Shown: one piece after another, positions 43,961 through 52,160 of the stretch
Numbering within the stretch: the first letter of the stretch is position 1
Layout: each line of letters begins with the position of its first letter
Origin: Microvirga sp. TS319
GTDB lineage: Bacteria > Pseudomonadota > Alphaproteobacteria > Rhizobiales > Beijerinckiaceae
Reading direction: 5' to 3'
Length of the DNA stretch: 64,000 bases
NCBI RefSeq assembly: GCF_041276405.1
Contig: NZ_JBGGGT010000002.1
Span: 3,325,001-3,389,000, forward strand
The notes under the pieces: generated by a model
Told to the model about the DNA's origin: nothing
The model's input: only the letters and a program-made list of their open reading frames with translations
Database searches by the model: none
Made by a program: the position numbers and the translations under genes

Positions 43961-45246
43961 GCACCCCGTTTCTCTTCAGGGCCTACCGCACGGCCACGGC
44001 CCTTCTCGAACCCGCCGTCCTCGGACTTCTTCTGTGGCGGCAGCGCAAGGGGCGCGAGGACCGCACGCGCCTGGGCGAGCGCCAGGGCCACCCCAGTCGT
44101 CAGAGACCCAAAGGCCATCTGATCTGGGTCCACGGCGCGAGCATCGGCGAGACCCTGTCCCTGCTGCCCGTCGTCGAGCGCCTGACCCAGCGCGGCCTTT
44201 CGGTCCTCGTGACCTCCGGAACCCGCACCTCGGCCGCCCTCATCGCACGCCGTCTGCCGCCCGGGGCGCTCCACCAGTTCATGCCTCTCGACGTGCCGCG
44301 CTACATGCGGCGCTTCCTCGATCACTGGCGGCCCGATCTCGCTCTCATCGCGGAATCCGAGATCTGGCCGAACACCGTCATGGCCCTCGACGAGCGGCAT
44401 ATTCCGCTCGTCCTGGTCAACGGGCGGATGTCGGACCGGTCCTTCAAGCGCTGGCAGAAATTTCCATCCGTCATCGGAGGGCTGCTGGAGCGCTTCGCCC
44501 TGTGCCTCGCCCAAAGCCAGGACGATGCGGCGCGGCTTGCCCAGCTGGGGGCGCCCCGCGTCCTCGTGACCGGCAATCTCAAATTCGACGCCTCCCCTCC
44601 TCCGGCCGATCCGCGTGTCGTCGCGCATCTGTCGGGGCTCATCGCGGGCCGTCCCGTCTGGCTCGCCGCCAGCACGCATGCGGGCGAGGAAGGCGTCATC
44701 GTCGCGGTGCACCGGGCGCTCGCCAAACGGCACCCGCAGCTGCTCACGATCATCGCGCCGCGCCATCCCCACCGCGGGCCCGAGGTAGCCGCCATCGCCA
44801 CGCAGGCCGGTCTGCGCGCCGGCCGCCGCTCCGAAGGCATTCACCCCGACCGCGCCACCGACATCTATGTGGCCGACACGGTAGGGGAGATGGGCCTGTT
44901 CTACAGATTGTCCCCGATCGTCGTGATGGGCGGCTCCCTGGTCGCTCATGGAGGGCAAAACCCGATCGAGCCCGCCAAGCTCGGCGCGGCCATTCTTCAC
45001 GGGCCCCATGTCCACAACTTCGACGACGTCTATGCAGCCATCGACGAGGGGCGCGGCGCCCTGATGGTGAAGGACAGCACGGCCCTGGCGCGGGCCGTCA
45101 GCGAGCTTCTGAGCAATCCCGCGCTCGCCCGCGACATGGCCCGGGCCGCCGGAGAGGCCGTACAGGCCCTCGGCGGCGCCGTGGAGCGCACCATGCAATC
45201 CATCGATCCCTTCATCGCACAGGCCAAGCTCGGGGCGCGACGCTGA
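43957..45246 (+). CDS. waaA: 3-deoxy-D-manno-octulosonic acid transferase
   Basis: 429 residues, inner-membrane-associated GT-B glycosyltransferase that adds Kdo from CMP-Kdo to lipid IVA. Landmarks are HGASIGETLSLLPVVERLTQ, LIAESEIWPNTVMALDERHI (catalytic Glu region), LVTGNLKFDA, and MGGSLVAHGGQNPIEPAKLG near the C-terminus that binds the nucleotide. GTG start overlapping the upstream stop (GTGA), stop overlapping the lpxK ATG, so translation of the three genes is coupled. Confidence 0.95.
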   Translation: MSTPFLFRAYRTATALLEPAVLGLLLWRQRKGREDRTRLGERQGHPSRQRPKGHLIWVHGASIGETLSLLPVVERLTQRGLSVLVTSGTRTSAALIARRLPPGALHQFMPLDVPRYMRRFLDHWRPDLALIAESEIWPNTVMALDERHIPLVLVNGRMSDRSFKRWQKFPSVIGGLLERFALCLAQSQDDAARLAQLGAPRVLVTGNLKFDASPPPADPRVVAHLSGLIAGRPVWLAASTHAGEEGVIVAVHRALAKRHPQLLTIIAPRHPHRGPEVAAIATQAGLRAGRRSEGIHPDRATDIYVADTVGEMGLFYRLSPIVVMGGSLVAHGGQNPIEPAKLGAAILHGPHVHNFDDVYAAIDEGRGALMVKDSTALARAVSELLSNPALARDMARAAGEAVQALGGAVERTMQSIDPFIAQAKLGARR

Positions 45247-46259
45247 TGCGTGCGCCAGCCTTCTGGTGGCTGCCCCGCTCCTCCTTCATGGCGAACCTTC
45301 TGCGTCCGGCCGCGTCGGTCTACGGTGCCATTGCGGGCCACCGGATGCGGCAGCACGGCGAACGCGCCGCCCTCCCCGTCGTCTGCATCGGCAATTTCAC
45401 GGCCGGAGGCGCCGGCAAGACGCCCACGGCCCTCGCCGTCGCGGAGATCCTCGACGCGGCGGGCGAAAGCCCCGCCTTCCTGTCGCGCGGATATGGCGGC
45501 AATCTTCGCGGCCCAGTGCAGGTGCAGCCGCAACACAAGGCCGGTGACGTGGGGGACGAGCCCCTTCTTCTGGCCGCCATGGCGCCTGCCATCATATCGG
45601 CGGACCGTCCGGCGGGCGCACGCCTCGCCCATGAGATCGGAGCCACGGTGCTGATCATGGATGACGGCCTGCAGAATCCGTCGCTCCGGAAGGACTGCAC
45701 CATCGCGGTCGTCGATGGGGTCACGGGAATCGGCAACGGTTTGCCCCTGCCCGCAGGGCCCTTGCGCGCGCCGATGCCGGCGCAATGGCCCGCCGTCGAT
45801 GCGGTGCTCGTGATCGGCACCGGCGCGGGCGGGACAAGCGTGGCGGATCTGGCGCATCACTGGGGCAAGCGTGTCTTCAGCGGCCATCTCGCTCCCGGCC
45901 GGGCGCTTGCCGACGCGCTCCGGGGTCGGAGGGTCCTGGCCTTTGCGGGCATCGGACGTCCGGAGAAATTCTTCGAAACCTTGCGCGCCTGCGGTGCGAT
46001 CCTCGAGGAGACGCGCGCCTTTCCGGACCATCACCCCTACACTCTCGCCGATCTCGACGAACTTCGCCGGCAGGCTGCATCCCGCGGGCTTCAGGCCATC
46101 ACGACCGAGAAGGATTTCGTGCGCATCGCCGGCCTGAACGGCCCGGGAGCCTGGACCGACCTGATGGTTCTGCCCGTGCGGCTTCACCTTCACGACGAGA
46201 ACGGACTGCGCAATTTCATCCTGCGCAAGATCGGCGACAGGCGCCTGTCGCGTCCTTGA
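45246..46259 (+). CDS. lpxK: Tetraacyldisaccharide 4'-kinase
   Basis: 337 residues. Phosphorylates the 4' position of the lipid A disaccharide on the inner face of the inner membrane. Walker A is GNFTAGGAGKTPTALAVAEI, followed by AFLSRGYGGNL, VGDEPLLLA, and the catalytic MDDGLQNPSLRKD stretch; TTEKDFVRI near the C-terminus is also conserved. ATG 45246 shares a base with the waaA stop (TGATG). It completes the Kdo-lipid A operon. Confidence 0.96.
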   Translation: MRAPAFWWLPRSSFMANLLRPAASVYGAIAGHRMRQHGERAALPVVCIGNFTAGGAGKTPTALAVAEILDAAGESPAFLSRGYGGNLRGPVQVQPQHKAGDVGDEPLLLAAMAPAIISADRPAGARLAHEIGATVLIMDDGLQNPSLRKDCTIAVVDGVTGIGNGLPLPAGPLRAPMPAQWPAVDAVLVIGTGAGGTSVADLAHHWGKRVFSGHLAPGRALADALRGRRVLAFAGIGRPEKFFETLRACGAILEETRAFPDHHPYTLADLDELRRQAASRGLQAITTEKDFVRIAGLNGPGAWTDLMVLPVRLHLHDENGLRNFILRKIGDRRLSRP

Positions 46260-46271
46260 GCGACGGAAACG

Positions 46272-46496
46272 TCAGCCTTTCCCAGGAAGCGTCTTCCCGG
46301 TGATGCGCATCATCACCACCTCGGGCGAGGCATAAGCTTCCTGCAGCTCCACGCTCCAGTACTTCAGTTCGTCGAGGGGAATGGGCTTGCCGGTCACGGC
46401 GCAGCGCACGAACGCTCCGGGCTTTATGATCCGCAGGTTGCTGTCGAGATATTGCACGACGGCCTCACCGCCACCGCGCTCGTGCTTGTTCATCAT
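46272..46496 (-). CDS. DUF2093 family protein
   Basis: 74 residues: MMNKHERGGGEAVVQYLDSN, LRIIKPGAFVRCAVTGKPIP and LDELKYWSVELQEAYASPEV. This is the complete DUF2093 family, a small alphaproteobacterial protein often located beside lpxK, with a CxxTG-containing core and no known role. The start may be at 46493 or, less likely, GTG 46523. It is convergent with lpxK. Confidence 0.88.
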   Translation of the reverse strand: MMNKHERGGGEAVVQYLDSNLRIIKPGAFVRCAVTGKPIPLDELKYWSVELQEAYASPEVVMMRITGKTLPGKG

Positions 46497-46590
46497 TCCC
46501 GGCCATCGCAGGTTCGCAGACACTTTATAAGGATAAGGGCGCGAGGTGCACGGTTTTCAATGCCGACGCGCCGCAGGTTCGACGGATGCG

Positions 46591-48165
46591 CTAGAACAAC
46601 GCGCCCTGCTCTTCCTTCGCGACGAGCTTGGGCTTCACCGGCTTCGGGCGGGAACCGATGCGCCCGCCCGTGGCCTCGACCTGACCGTCGGCGAATTCGA
46701 GCACGAGAGGCTGCCCGTCGAGCACCGCATCCGCCGTGCGCAGGGGCTGCCCCTCCGCGTCGCGCACGAGCGCGTAGCCGCGCTGGAGCACGGATTTGTA
46801 GTTCAGGCTGTCGAAGAGCTTCGACACCGCGTTCAGCCGGTCTGCCTTTCGCGTAATCTGCCCTTTGAGCGCAGGCGCCAGGCGTTCGGCCACGCGCCGC
46901 ACGAGTTCGGAGGATTGCGCGATGCGCGTGCGCTCGGCGCGCAGCAGGGTCTCCCGCGAGACGACCAGACGGCGGTCGAGCTGCTTGAGGGTCTCCTTGC
47001 GCAACGTCACCAAACGGCAGACCGCGTTGTAGGGGCGCGAGCCGATTGCATCGAGCTTGGCCCGCATGCGCGCCACGTTCGCCACCGGAGAGACATGCGC
47101 GAGCTGGCGCGCGGCTTTCAACAGCCGCTCCTCGTGTCCGCGCGCATTGCGGGCGAGGGCCGGATAGAGCCTCGCCGCGGCGAGATCCAGCCGCTGGCGC
47201 TTCGGCGAGAACAGGGCCTCGGGCGTCGGCAGGGCGCGGGCCGTCGCGCGAAGATCGGAACGGCGGCGCTCGACGAGGCGCAGCATCGTCTCCGTATGGC
47301 GGCGGGCGAGGTCGTTGACGCTGGCCGCGAGCTCGACGCGCACCGGCACGACCATTTCCGCCGCGCCCGTCGGGGTCGGCGCCCGCACGTCCGCGGCGTA
47401 GTCGATGAGGGTCGTATCGGTTTCGTGCCCCACCGCCGAGACGAGCGGAATCTCGCTCTCGGCCGCGGCCCTCACGACGATCTCTTCGTTGAAGCCCCAA
47501 AGGTCCTCGATGGAGCCGCCGCCCCGTGCGACGATGAGCACATCGGGACGCGGAATCCTGCCGCCAGGATCCAGGGCATTGAAGCCGCGGATGGCGGCCG
47601 CCACCTCCGCCGCGCAGGTCTCGCCCTGCACGCGCACGGGCCAGACCAGCACATGGCGCGGGAAACGATCCTCCAGCCGATGGAGGATGTCCCGGATCAC
47701 GGCACCCGTGGGCGAGGTCACGACGCCAATCACCCGGGGCAGGAACGGCAGGCGCCGCTTGCGCTCGGCCGTGAAGAGGCCTTCGGCGGTCAGCTTGCGG
47801 CGACGCTCCTCCAGCAACGCCATGAGCGCGCCGATGCCGGCGGGCTCCAGGCTGTCGACGACGATCTGGTATTTGGAAGAGCCCGGAAAGGTGGTGATGC
47901 GCCCGATGGCGATGACCTCCATCCCCTCCTCAGGGCGGATCTTGAGCTTGGCGAAGGAGCCCTTCCAGATCACCGCGTCGATGCGGGCGTTCTGATCCTT
48001 CAGGCAGAAATAGGCATGCCCCGACGAATGGGGCCCGCGATAGCCCGACACTTCACCCCGCAGGCGGACAAAACCGAACGCATCCTCAAGGGTGCGCTTG
48101 AGAGCGCCCGCGAGATCCGAAACGGACCATTCCTGGGCATTGGAGGGAGCTTTTGCTGCGAACAT
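46591..48165 (-). CDS. xseA: Exodeoxyribonuclease VII large subunit
   Basis: 524 residues. N-terminal OB domain (about 10-110: SVSDLAGALKRTLEDAFGFV, LRGEVSGYRGPHSSGHAYFC), catalytic domain with GVVTSPTGAVIRDILHRL and ARGGGSIEDLWGFNEE and SAVGHETDTTLID, then a long coiled-coil with many Arg/Ala and a C-terminal VLQRGYALVRDAEGQPL segment. With XseB it degrades single-stranded DNA from both ends. The small subunit gene is not in this window. The upstream gap holds a degenerate repeat. Confidence 0.96.
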   Translation of the reverse strand: MFAAKAPSNAQEWSVSDLAGALKRTLEDAFGFVRLRGEVSGYRGPHSSGHAYFCLKDQNARIDAVIWKGSFAKLKIRPEEGMEVIAIGRITTFPGSSKYQIVVDSLEPAGIGALMALLEERRRKLTAEGLFTAERKRRLPFLPRVIGVVTSPTGAVIRDILHRLEDRFPRHVLVWPVRVQGETCAAEVAAAIRGFNALDPGGRIPRPDVLIVARGGGSIEDLWGFNEEIVVRAAAESEIPLVSAVGHETDTTLIDYAADVRAPTPTGAAEMVVPVRVELAASVNDLARRHTETMLRLVERRRSDLRATARALPTPEALFSPKRQRLDLAAARLYPALARNARGHEERLLKAARQLAHVSPVANVARMRAKLDAIGSRPYNAVCRLVTLRKETLKQLDRRLVVSRETLLRAERTRIAQSSELVRRVAERLAPALKGQITRKADRLNAVSKLFDSLNYKSVLQRGYALVRDAEGQPLRTADAVLDGQPLVLEFADGQVEATGGRIGSRPKPVKPKLVAKEEQGALF

Positions 48166-48474
48166 GAGGAGAACCTAGTCGCTCCACCCCTCCTCTGCCA
48201 AGGCCGCGGGCCGGGCCCGGAACCGGCAATCCTCATGGAATTCCCGATTGTCCACTGCCGGAACGACGCAGAGCCTTCGCCGCCGGGACCATGAGCCTGC
48301 GCCCGGAAACGGCCTCGCCAGGACGGGCGAACGGCCTTCGGGCGGCCCGCGCCTCCGGCGGCCCCGAACGATGCGCCAGCCTCAAGCGACACACCGAATG
48401 GATCCCAAAAGTGGGTTCCGCTTTCGAGTCCGATGCTCTAAGAGCCCAGACGTCTTCACAGAGGGCTTACAGCC
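48166..48474. other. Divergent intergenic region between xseA and purD
   Basis: 309 bases without a supported gene. A half unit of the family A repeat lies at 48400-48441 (ATGGATCCCAAAAGTGGGTT, GAGTCCGATGCTCTAAG). The rest is GC-rich with no other clear structure. Confidence 0.55.
48400..48441. repeat. Family A half-repeat (copy 8)
   Basis: GGATCCCAAAAGTGGGTTCC and TCGAGTCCGATGCTCTAA correspond only to the right module of the family A element at 10365. Confidence 0.6.
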
Positions 48475-49752
48475 ATGAACATCCTTCTCATCGGTTCGGG
48501 CGGCCGCGAGCACGCCCTGGCGCGCTCCCTGTCGGCCAGCGCCCTCTGCCAGCGCCTTTTCATCGCTCCCGGCAATCCGGGCACCGCGAAACACGGCACC
48601 AACGTCACCCTCGACGTGACCGACCACGCGGCAGTGATCGATTTCTGCCGGGTGATGGCCATCGGCTTCGTCGTGGTGGGGCCGGAAGCTCCCCTGGTGG
48701 CCGGGCTCGTGGACGACCTGACCGCCGCCGGCATCAAGACCTTCGGGCCCAGCAAGGCGGCCGCCCAGCTCGAGGGCTCGAAGGCCTTCACCAAGGATCT
48801 GTGCGCCGAGTTCGGCATCCCCACCGCGGCCTACCGGCGCTTCACGGACGCGCAGACCGCCAAGACCTATATCCGCAGCTACGGCGTTCCCATCGTGGTG
48901 AAGGCGGACGGCCTTGCCGCCGGCAAGGGCGTGGTGGTGGCGACCTCCTTCGAGGAGGCGGAGGCCGCCATCGACATGATGATCGGCGGGGGCCTCGGTG
49001 CGGCCGGGGCCGAGGTGGTGATCGAGGCCTTCCTCGAAGGCGAGGAAGCGAGCTTCTTCGCGCTGTGCGACGGCACCAACGCAGTTCCCTTCGGCACGGC
49101 GCAGGATCACAAGCGCGTGTTCGACCGCGATGAGGGACCGAATACGGGCGGCATGGGCGCCTATTCGCCCGCGGCGGTTCTCACGCCCGAGCTGCAGGCG
49201 CGCGTCATGCGCGAGATCATCGGACCCACGCTCGAAGGCATGGCCTCGCGCGGAGCGCCCTACAAGGGCATTCTCTATGCGGGCCTTATGCTTACTGCCG
49301 AGGGGCCGCAGCTCATCGAGTACAATGCGCGCCTCGGCGATCCCGAGACCCAGGTGCTGCTGCCGCGCCTCACATCCGATCTCGCGGAGGCGTTTCTCGC
49401 CGCCTGCGACGGCAGGCTCGACACCGTGTCCCTTCACTGGTCGGACAAGGCTGCGCTCACGGTCGTCATGGCGGCGAAAGGCTATCCCGGCGCCGTCGAG
49501 AAGGGCTCCGAGATCCGGGGCATCGACAAGGCCGAAGCGCTCGACGGCGTCATCGTCTTCCACGCCGGCACGAAGCAGGACGGCGACCGGATCCTCGCCA
49601 ATGGCGGGCGCGTGCTGAACGTCACCGCGCTCGGCGAAACGATCACGCAGGCGCAGGCGAAGGCCTACGAAGCCGTCTCCAGGATCGACTGGCCGGAGGG
49701 CTTCTGCCGCCGCGATATCGGCTGGCGCGCGGTGGAGCGCGAGCGGGGCTGA
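48475..49752 (+). CDS. purD: Phosphoribosylamine-glycine ligase (GAR synthetase)
   Basis: 425 residues, ATP-grasp enzyme of purine synthesis joining phosphoribosylamine and glycine. [20 protein letters not shown] and [15 protein letters not shown] are the N-terminal domain, [16 protein letters not shown] the ATP-binding loop, [29 protein letters not shown] and [18 protein letters not shown] the catalytic core. GAGGG lies ten bases before ATG. It is a single gene, not linked to other pur genes here. Confidence 0.97.
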   Translation: MNILLIGSGGREHALARSLSASALCQRLFIAPGNPGTAKHGTNVTLDVTDHAAVIDFCRVMAIGFVVVGPEAPLVAGLVDDLTAAGIKTFGPSKAAAQLEGSKAFTKDLCAEFGIPTAAYRRFTDAQTAKTYIRSYGVPIVVKADGLAAGKGVVVATSFEEAEAAIDMMIGGGLGAAGAEVVIEAFLEGEEASFFALCDGTNAVPFGTAQDHKRVFDRDEGPNTGGMGAYSPAAVLTPELQARVMREIIGPTLEGMASRGAPYKGILYAGLMLTAEGPQLIEYNARLGDPETQVLLPRLTSDLAEAFLAACDGRLDTVSLHWSDKAALTVVMAAKGYPGAVEKGSEIRGIDKAEALDGVIVFHAGTKQDGDRILANGGRVLNVTALGETITQAQAKAYEAVSRIDWPEGFCRRDIGWRAVERERG

Positions 49753-49800
49753 CAAACCGCTGAGCTCCCCTGGCGCATCCTGCGGACCCGGCGGGCCGCG

Positions 49801-49841
49801 CTAGCAAAAAGTGGAGTCCACTTTTGGGTTCGATGCTCTAG
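49801..49841. repeat. Family A half-repeat (copy 9)
   Basis: CTAGCAAAAAGTGGAGTCCA and CTTTTGGGTTCGATGCTCTA: the right module only, with the AAAAGTGGAGTCCACTTTT dyad. It lies between purD and the dehalogenase. Confidence 0.65.
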
Positions 49842-49892
49842 GTTCGGAAAGACCACATCCCTGCAATCCCTGCACCAGTGAGCGGCCTTTCC

Positions 49893-50798
49893 ATGAGCGA
49901 CGATCTCTTCCCCGGTTTCGAGAGTCACTGGATCGATACGGAGATCGGACGGATCTTCGCGCGCTCGAAGGGCGATGGCCCGCCGCTGGTGCTGCTGCAC
50001 GGATTTCCGCAGACGCACGCCATGTGGCACCACCTGGCGCCGACCCTCGCCGAGACGCACAGGGTCGTGTGCATGGATCTGCGCGGCTATGGCTGGTCGA
50101 AGGCGCCGAGGGGCGACGAGAGGCACGAGACCTATTCCAAGCGCGCCATGGGAGAGGACGTCATCCGCGTCATGGGAGCCTTGGGCCACGTGCGTTTTTC
50201 CGTCATCGGCCACGATCGCGGCGCGCGCGTGGGTTATCGCCTGGCGCTCGACCATCCCGGCCGCGTGGAACGCCTCGCCCTTCTCGACATCCTGCCGACC
50301 TATCACATGTGGGAGCAGATGCGCTCAGGGGCCATGCCCGAGGCGCATTGGGGCTATCTCTCGCAAGCCTATCCGAAGCCGGAAGAGGACATCGCCCGCG
50401 ATCCCATCCCCTATTTCGAGGGTCTGATGAAGGCCTGGTCCGCGGCGGGCGACCTCAGCGCCTTCGATCCCCGCGCCCTCGAATCCTACCGGCAGAGCTG
50501 CAACGACCCGACCCGCATCCATGCCTTCTGCGAGGATTACAGGGCCGGCGCCACGCGCGATCTCGAAGCCGACGAGGCGGATCTCGCGGCGGGCCGGACG
50601 ATCCAGTGTCCGACCTGCCTGATCTGGAGCGATTACGAGTTCGTCAGCGGCCCCGTCGGGGATGAGAAGCAGCCGCTGGAGGTCTGGCGCCAGAGCTTCG
50701 CCCCCAAGGCGCACGGCACCGGCGTCACCTCGGGCCACTTCGTGGCGGAGGAGAACCCGAGCGCGACCCTGGAGGCGCTGCAGGATTTTCTGGGATAG
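49893..50798 (+). CDS. Haloacetate dehalogenase, fluoroacetate-dehalogenase type (alpha/beta hydrolase)
   Basis: 301 residues, cytoplasmic alpha/beta hydrolase. LFPGFESHWIDTEIGRIFAR and DGPPLVLLHGFPQTHAMWHH open the protein as in fluoroacetate dehalogenases. The full set known from the Rhodopseudomonas enzyme RPA1163 is in place: nucleophile Asp108 with carboxylate-binding Arg109 and Arg112 (GHDRGAR), Asp132 (LDILPT), halide pocket His152-Trp153 and Tyr216 (CEDYRAGA), and His282 (SGHFVAEE). It should hydrolyse fluoro- or chloroacetate to glycolate. GTG 49878 would add five residues; ATG 49893 fits the family better. Confidence 0.85.
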   Translation: MSDDLFPGFESHWIDTEIGRIFARSKGDGPPLVLLHGFPQTHAMWHHLAPTLAETHRVVCMDLRGYGWSKAPRGDERHETYSKRAMGEDVIRVMGALGHVRFSVIGHDRGARVGYRLALDHPGRVERLALLDILPTYHMWEQMRSGAMPEAHWGYLSQAYPKPEEDIARDPIPYFEGLMKAWSAAGDLSAFDPRALESYRQSCNDPTRIHAFCEDYRAGATRDLEADEADLAAGRTIQCPTCLIWSDYEFVSGPVGDEKQPLEVWRQSFAPKAHGTGVTSGHFVAEENPSATLEALQDFLG

Positions 50799-50804
50799 TC
50801 ACCA

Positions 50805-50837
50805 CGCATCGAGCGATATAGAATATCGCTCGATGCG
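50805..50837. promoter_or_regulatory. 33-base perfect inverted repeat covering the lysozyme start codon
   Basis: CGCATCGAGCGATAT (50805-50819), AGA loop, and its exact complement (50823-50837). The stem includes ATG 50833-50835. It begins seven bases after the dehalogenase stop. It may act as a terminator for that gene, as a structure that hides the lysozyme start, or as a member of the local repeat families (CGCATCGAG resembles their ends). Confidence 0.85.
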
Positions 50838-51519
50838 AAAGTTCATCCGCTTCATCCTTTGCTTGGCCGTGGTGATGGCTATGGCCGCAGGGCTCGGCGC
50901 GGTTTACGTCATTCTCTACGAGCCCAGCCGCACGGTCCATCCGATGCGTGGCATCGATGTGTCCCACCATCAAAAGGAAATCGATTGGCGGAAGGTGGCA
51001 CGCGATGACGTCGCCTTCGCGTTCATCAAGGCCTCGGAAGGCGGCGATTACCGCGACACGCGATTTGCCGCGAACTGGAGAGAAGCTCAGGCAGCCGGTC
51101 TGAAAGTCGGTGCTTATCACTTCTTCACCTTCTGCCGCCCCGGCCGCGATCAAGCCAGGAACTTCCTTGACGCGCTCGGGCAGGACAAAGGTTCGCTCCC
51201 GGCAGCTCTCGACCTTGAGTTTGGCGGGAATTGCGCCACGAAGCCGGAGCCCTCCGCAATCCGAGCCGAGATCGACAGCTTTCTTGCGGCGGTCGAGGAG
51301 CAGACCGGCAGGCCCGCCATTCTCTATGTCACGCCCGAATTCTGGGACGCCTACAAGGACATCCTGCCCCGAAGGCCGCTCTGGGTCCGCTCGCTTTTCA
51401 GGCGCCCCGATGACGAGCAATGGAGCGTCTGGCAATATCACAATGCAGGCAGCGTCGACGGCATCGTTGGGCAGGTCGATCTGAATGTCATTCGCGACAT
51501 GGCAGTGCTCACCCGCTAA
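50833..51519 (+). CDS. GH25 family lysozyme, membrane-anchored
   Basis: 228 residues. MRKFIRFILCLAVVMAMAAG forms a signal or anchor helix, then the GH25 barrel: MRGIDVSHHQKEIDWRKVAR (catalytic-site Asp42), AFAFIKASEGGDYRDTRFAA, GAYHFFTFC, PAALDLEFGG (Asp127, Glu129) and QWSVWQYHNAGSVDGIVGQV. GH25 enzymes cut the N-acetylmuramic acid-GlcNAc bond of peptidoglycan; in non-phage bacteria they serve in wall remodelling. No ribosome-binding sequence is seen, because the start lies inside a perfect hairpin. No phage genes surround it. Confidence 0.88.
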   Translation: MRKFIRFILCLAVVMAMAAGLGAVYVILYEPSRTVHPMRGIDVSHHQKEIDWRKVARDDVAFAFIKASEGGDYRDTRFAANWREAQAAGLKVGAYHFFTFCRPGRDQARNFLDALGQDKGSLPAALDLEFGGNCATKPEPSAIRAEIDSFLAAVEEQTGRPAILYVTPEFWDAYKDILPRRPLWVRSLFRRPDDEQWSVWQYHNAGSVDGIVGQVDLNVIRDMAVLTR

Positions 51520-51643
51520 CGAGCCGCAGGATTTCCTGAGGTCCTGAGAATCAATCCCGCGTCTCGTCGGAGCTCACAGGTTACGCGACTCCTTCGTCAT
51601 TCCCGGCCATGGCGGAACGGGAGCGTGACGAATAAGGGAAACC

Positions 51644-52072
51644 CTATCGCCTCTCCTCGAAGAACGCCTTGAGCAGGGCCGCCGCCTCGCTTTCGCGAAT
51701 GCCGCCATAGACCTCCGGCGCGTGGTGGCAGGTCGGCTGGTCGAAGAAGCGGACGCCGTGGTCCACCGCGCCGCCCTTCGGATCGGGCGCGGCGTAATAG
51801 ACCCGCCGGATGCGCGCGAAGGAGATCGCGCCCGCGCACATGGTGCAGGGTTCGAGCGTCACGTAGAGATCGCAGCCGGAGAGCCGCTCGTCGTCCAGCG
51901 CCTCGCAGGCGCGGCGGATGGCGAGCATCTCCGCATGGGCGGACGGATCCCGCAGCTCCCGGGGGCGGTTGCCCGCCGAGGCGACGACGCGGCCGTCCTT
52001 GACGATAGCGGCCCCGACGGGCACCTCCCCGCGCGCGGCGGCGGCGCGGGCCTCCTCGAAGGCCGCGCTCAT
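51644..52072 (-). CDS. tadA: tRNA adenosine(34) deaminase (TadA family)
   Basis: 142 residues from ATG 52072, which has a strong AGGGGGG ribosome-binding sequence; ATG 52120 would add 16 polar residues. Zinc ligands are His46 in SAHAEML (with catalytic Glu48) and Cys76/Cys79 in LEPCTMCAGAISFARI, the TadA arrangement. It converts A34 to inosine in tRNA-Arg(ACG). Other CMP/dCMP or guanine deaminases share the zinc motif, but ARIRRVYYAAPDPKGGAVDH is TadA-like. It is divergent from the pseudouridine synthase gene. Confidence 0.92.
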   Translation of the reverse strand: MSAAFEEARAAAARGEVPVGAAIVKDGRVVASAGNRPRELRDPSAHAEMLAIRRACEALDDERLSGCDLYVTLEPCTMCAGAISFARIRRVYYAAPDPKGGAVDHGVRFFDQPTCHHAPEVYGGIRESEAAALLKAFFEERR

Positions 52073-52160
52073 CGGATCCCCCCTCGCCGGATCGGATGGA
52101 TTGCGATCGTCGTTATCCATGTCTCTCGCTTCTGTTTCTTTCCTCTGCTATCAGGCTCCC

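Noticed and set aside
43701..46259. Single frame of 852 codons across the DUF374, waaA and lpxK genes
   Set aside because: Only its last 337 codons are LpxK; the first part lies out of frame within DUF374 and waaA, both of which have clear family motifs in their own frames.
50833..51519. GH25 lysozyme as a sign of a prophage
   Set aside because: No holin, integrase, structural or phage regulatory gene surrounds it, and neighbours are ordinary chromosomal genes.
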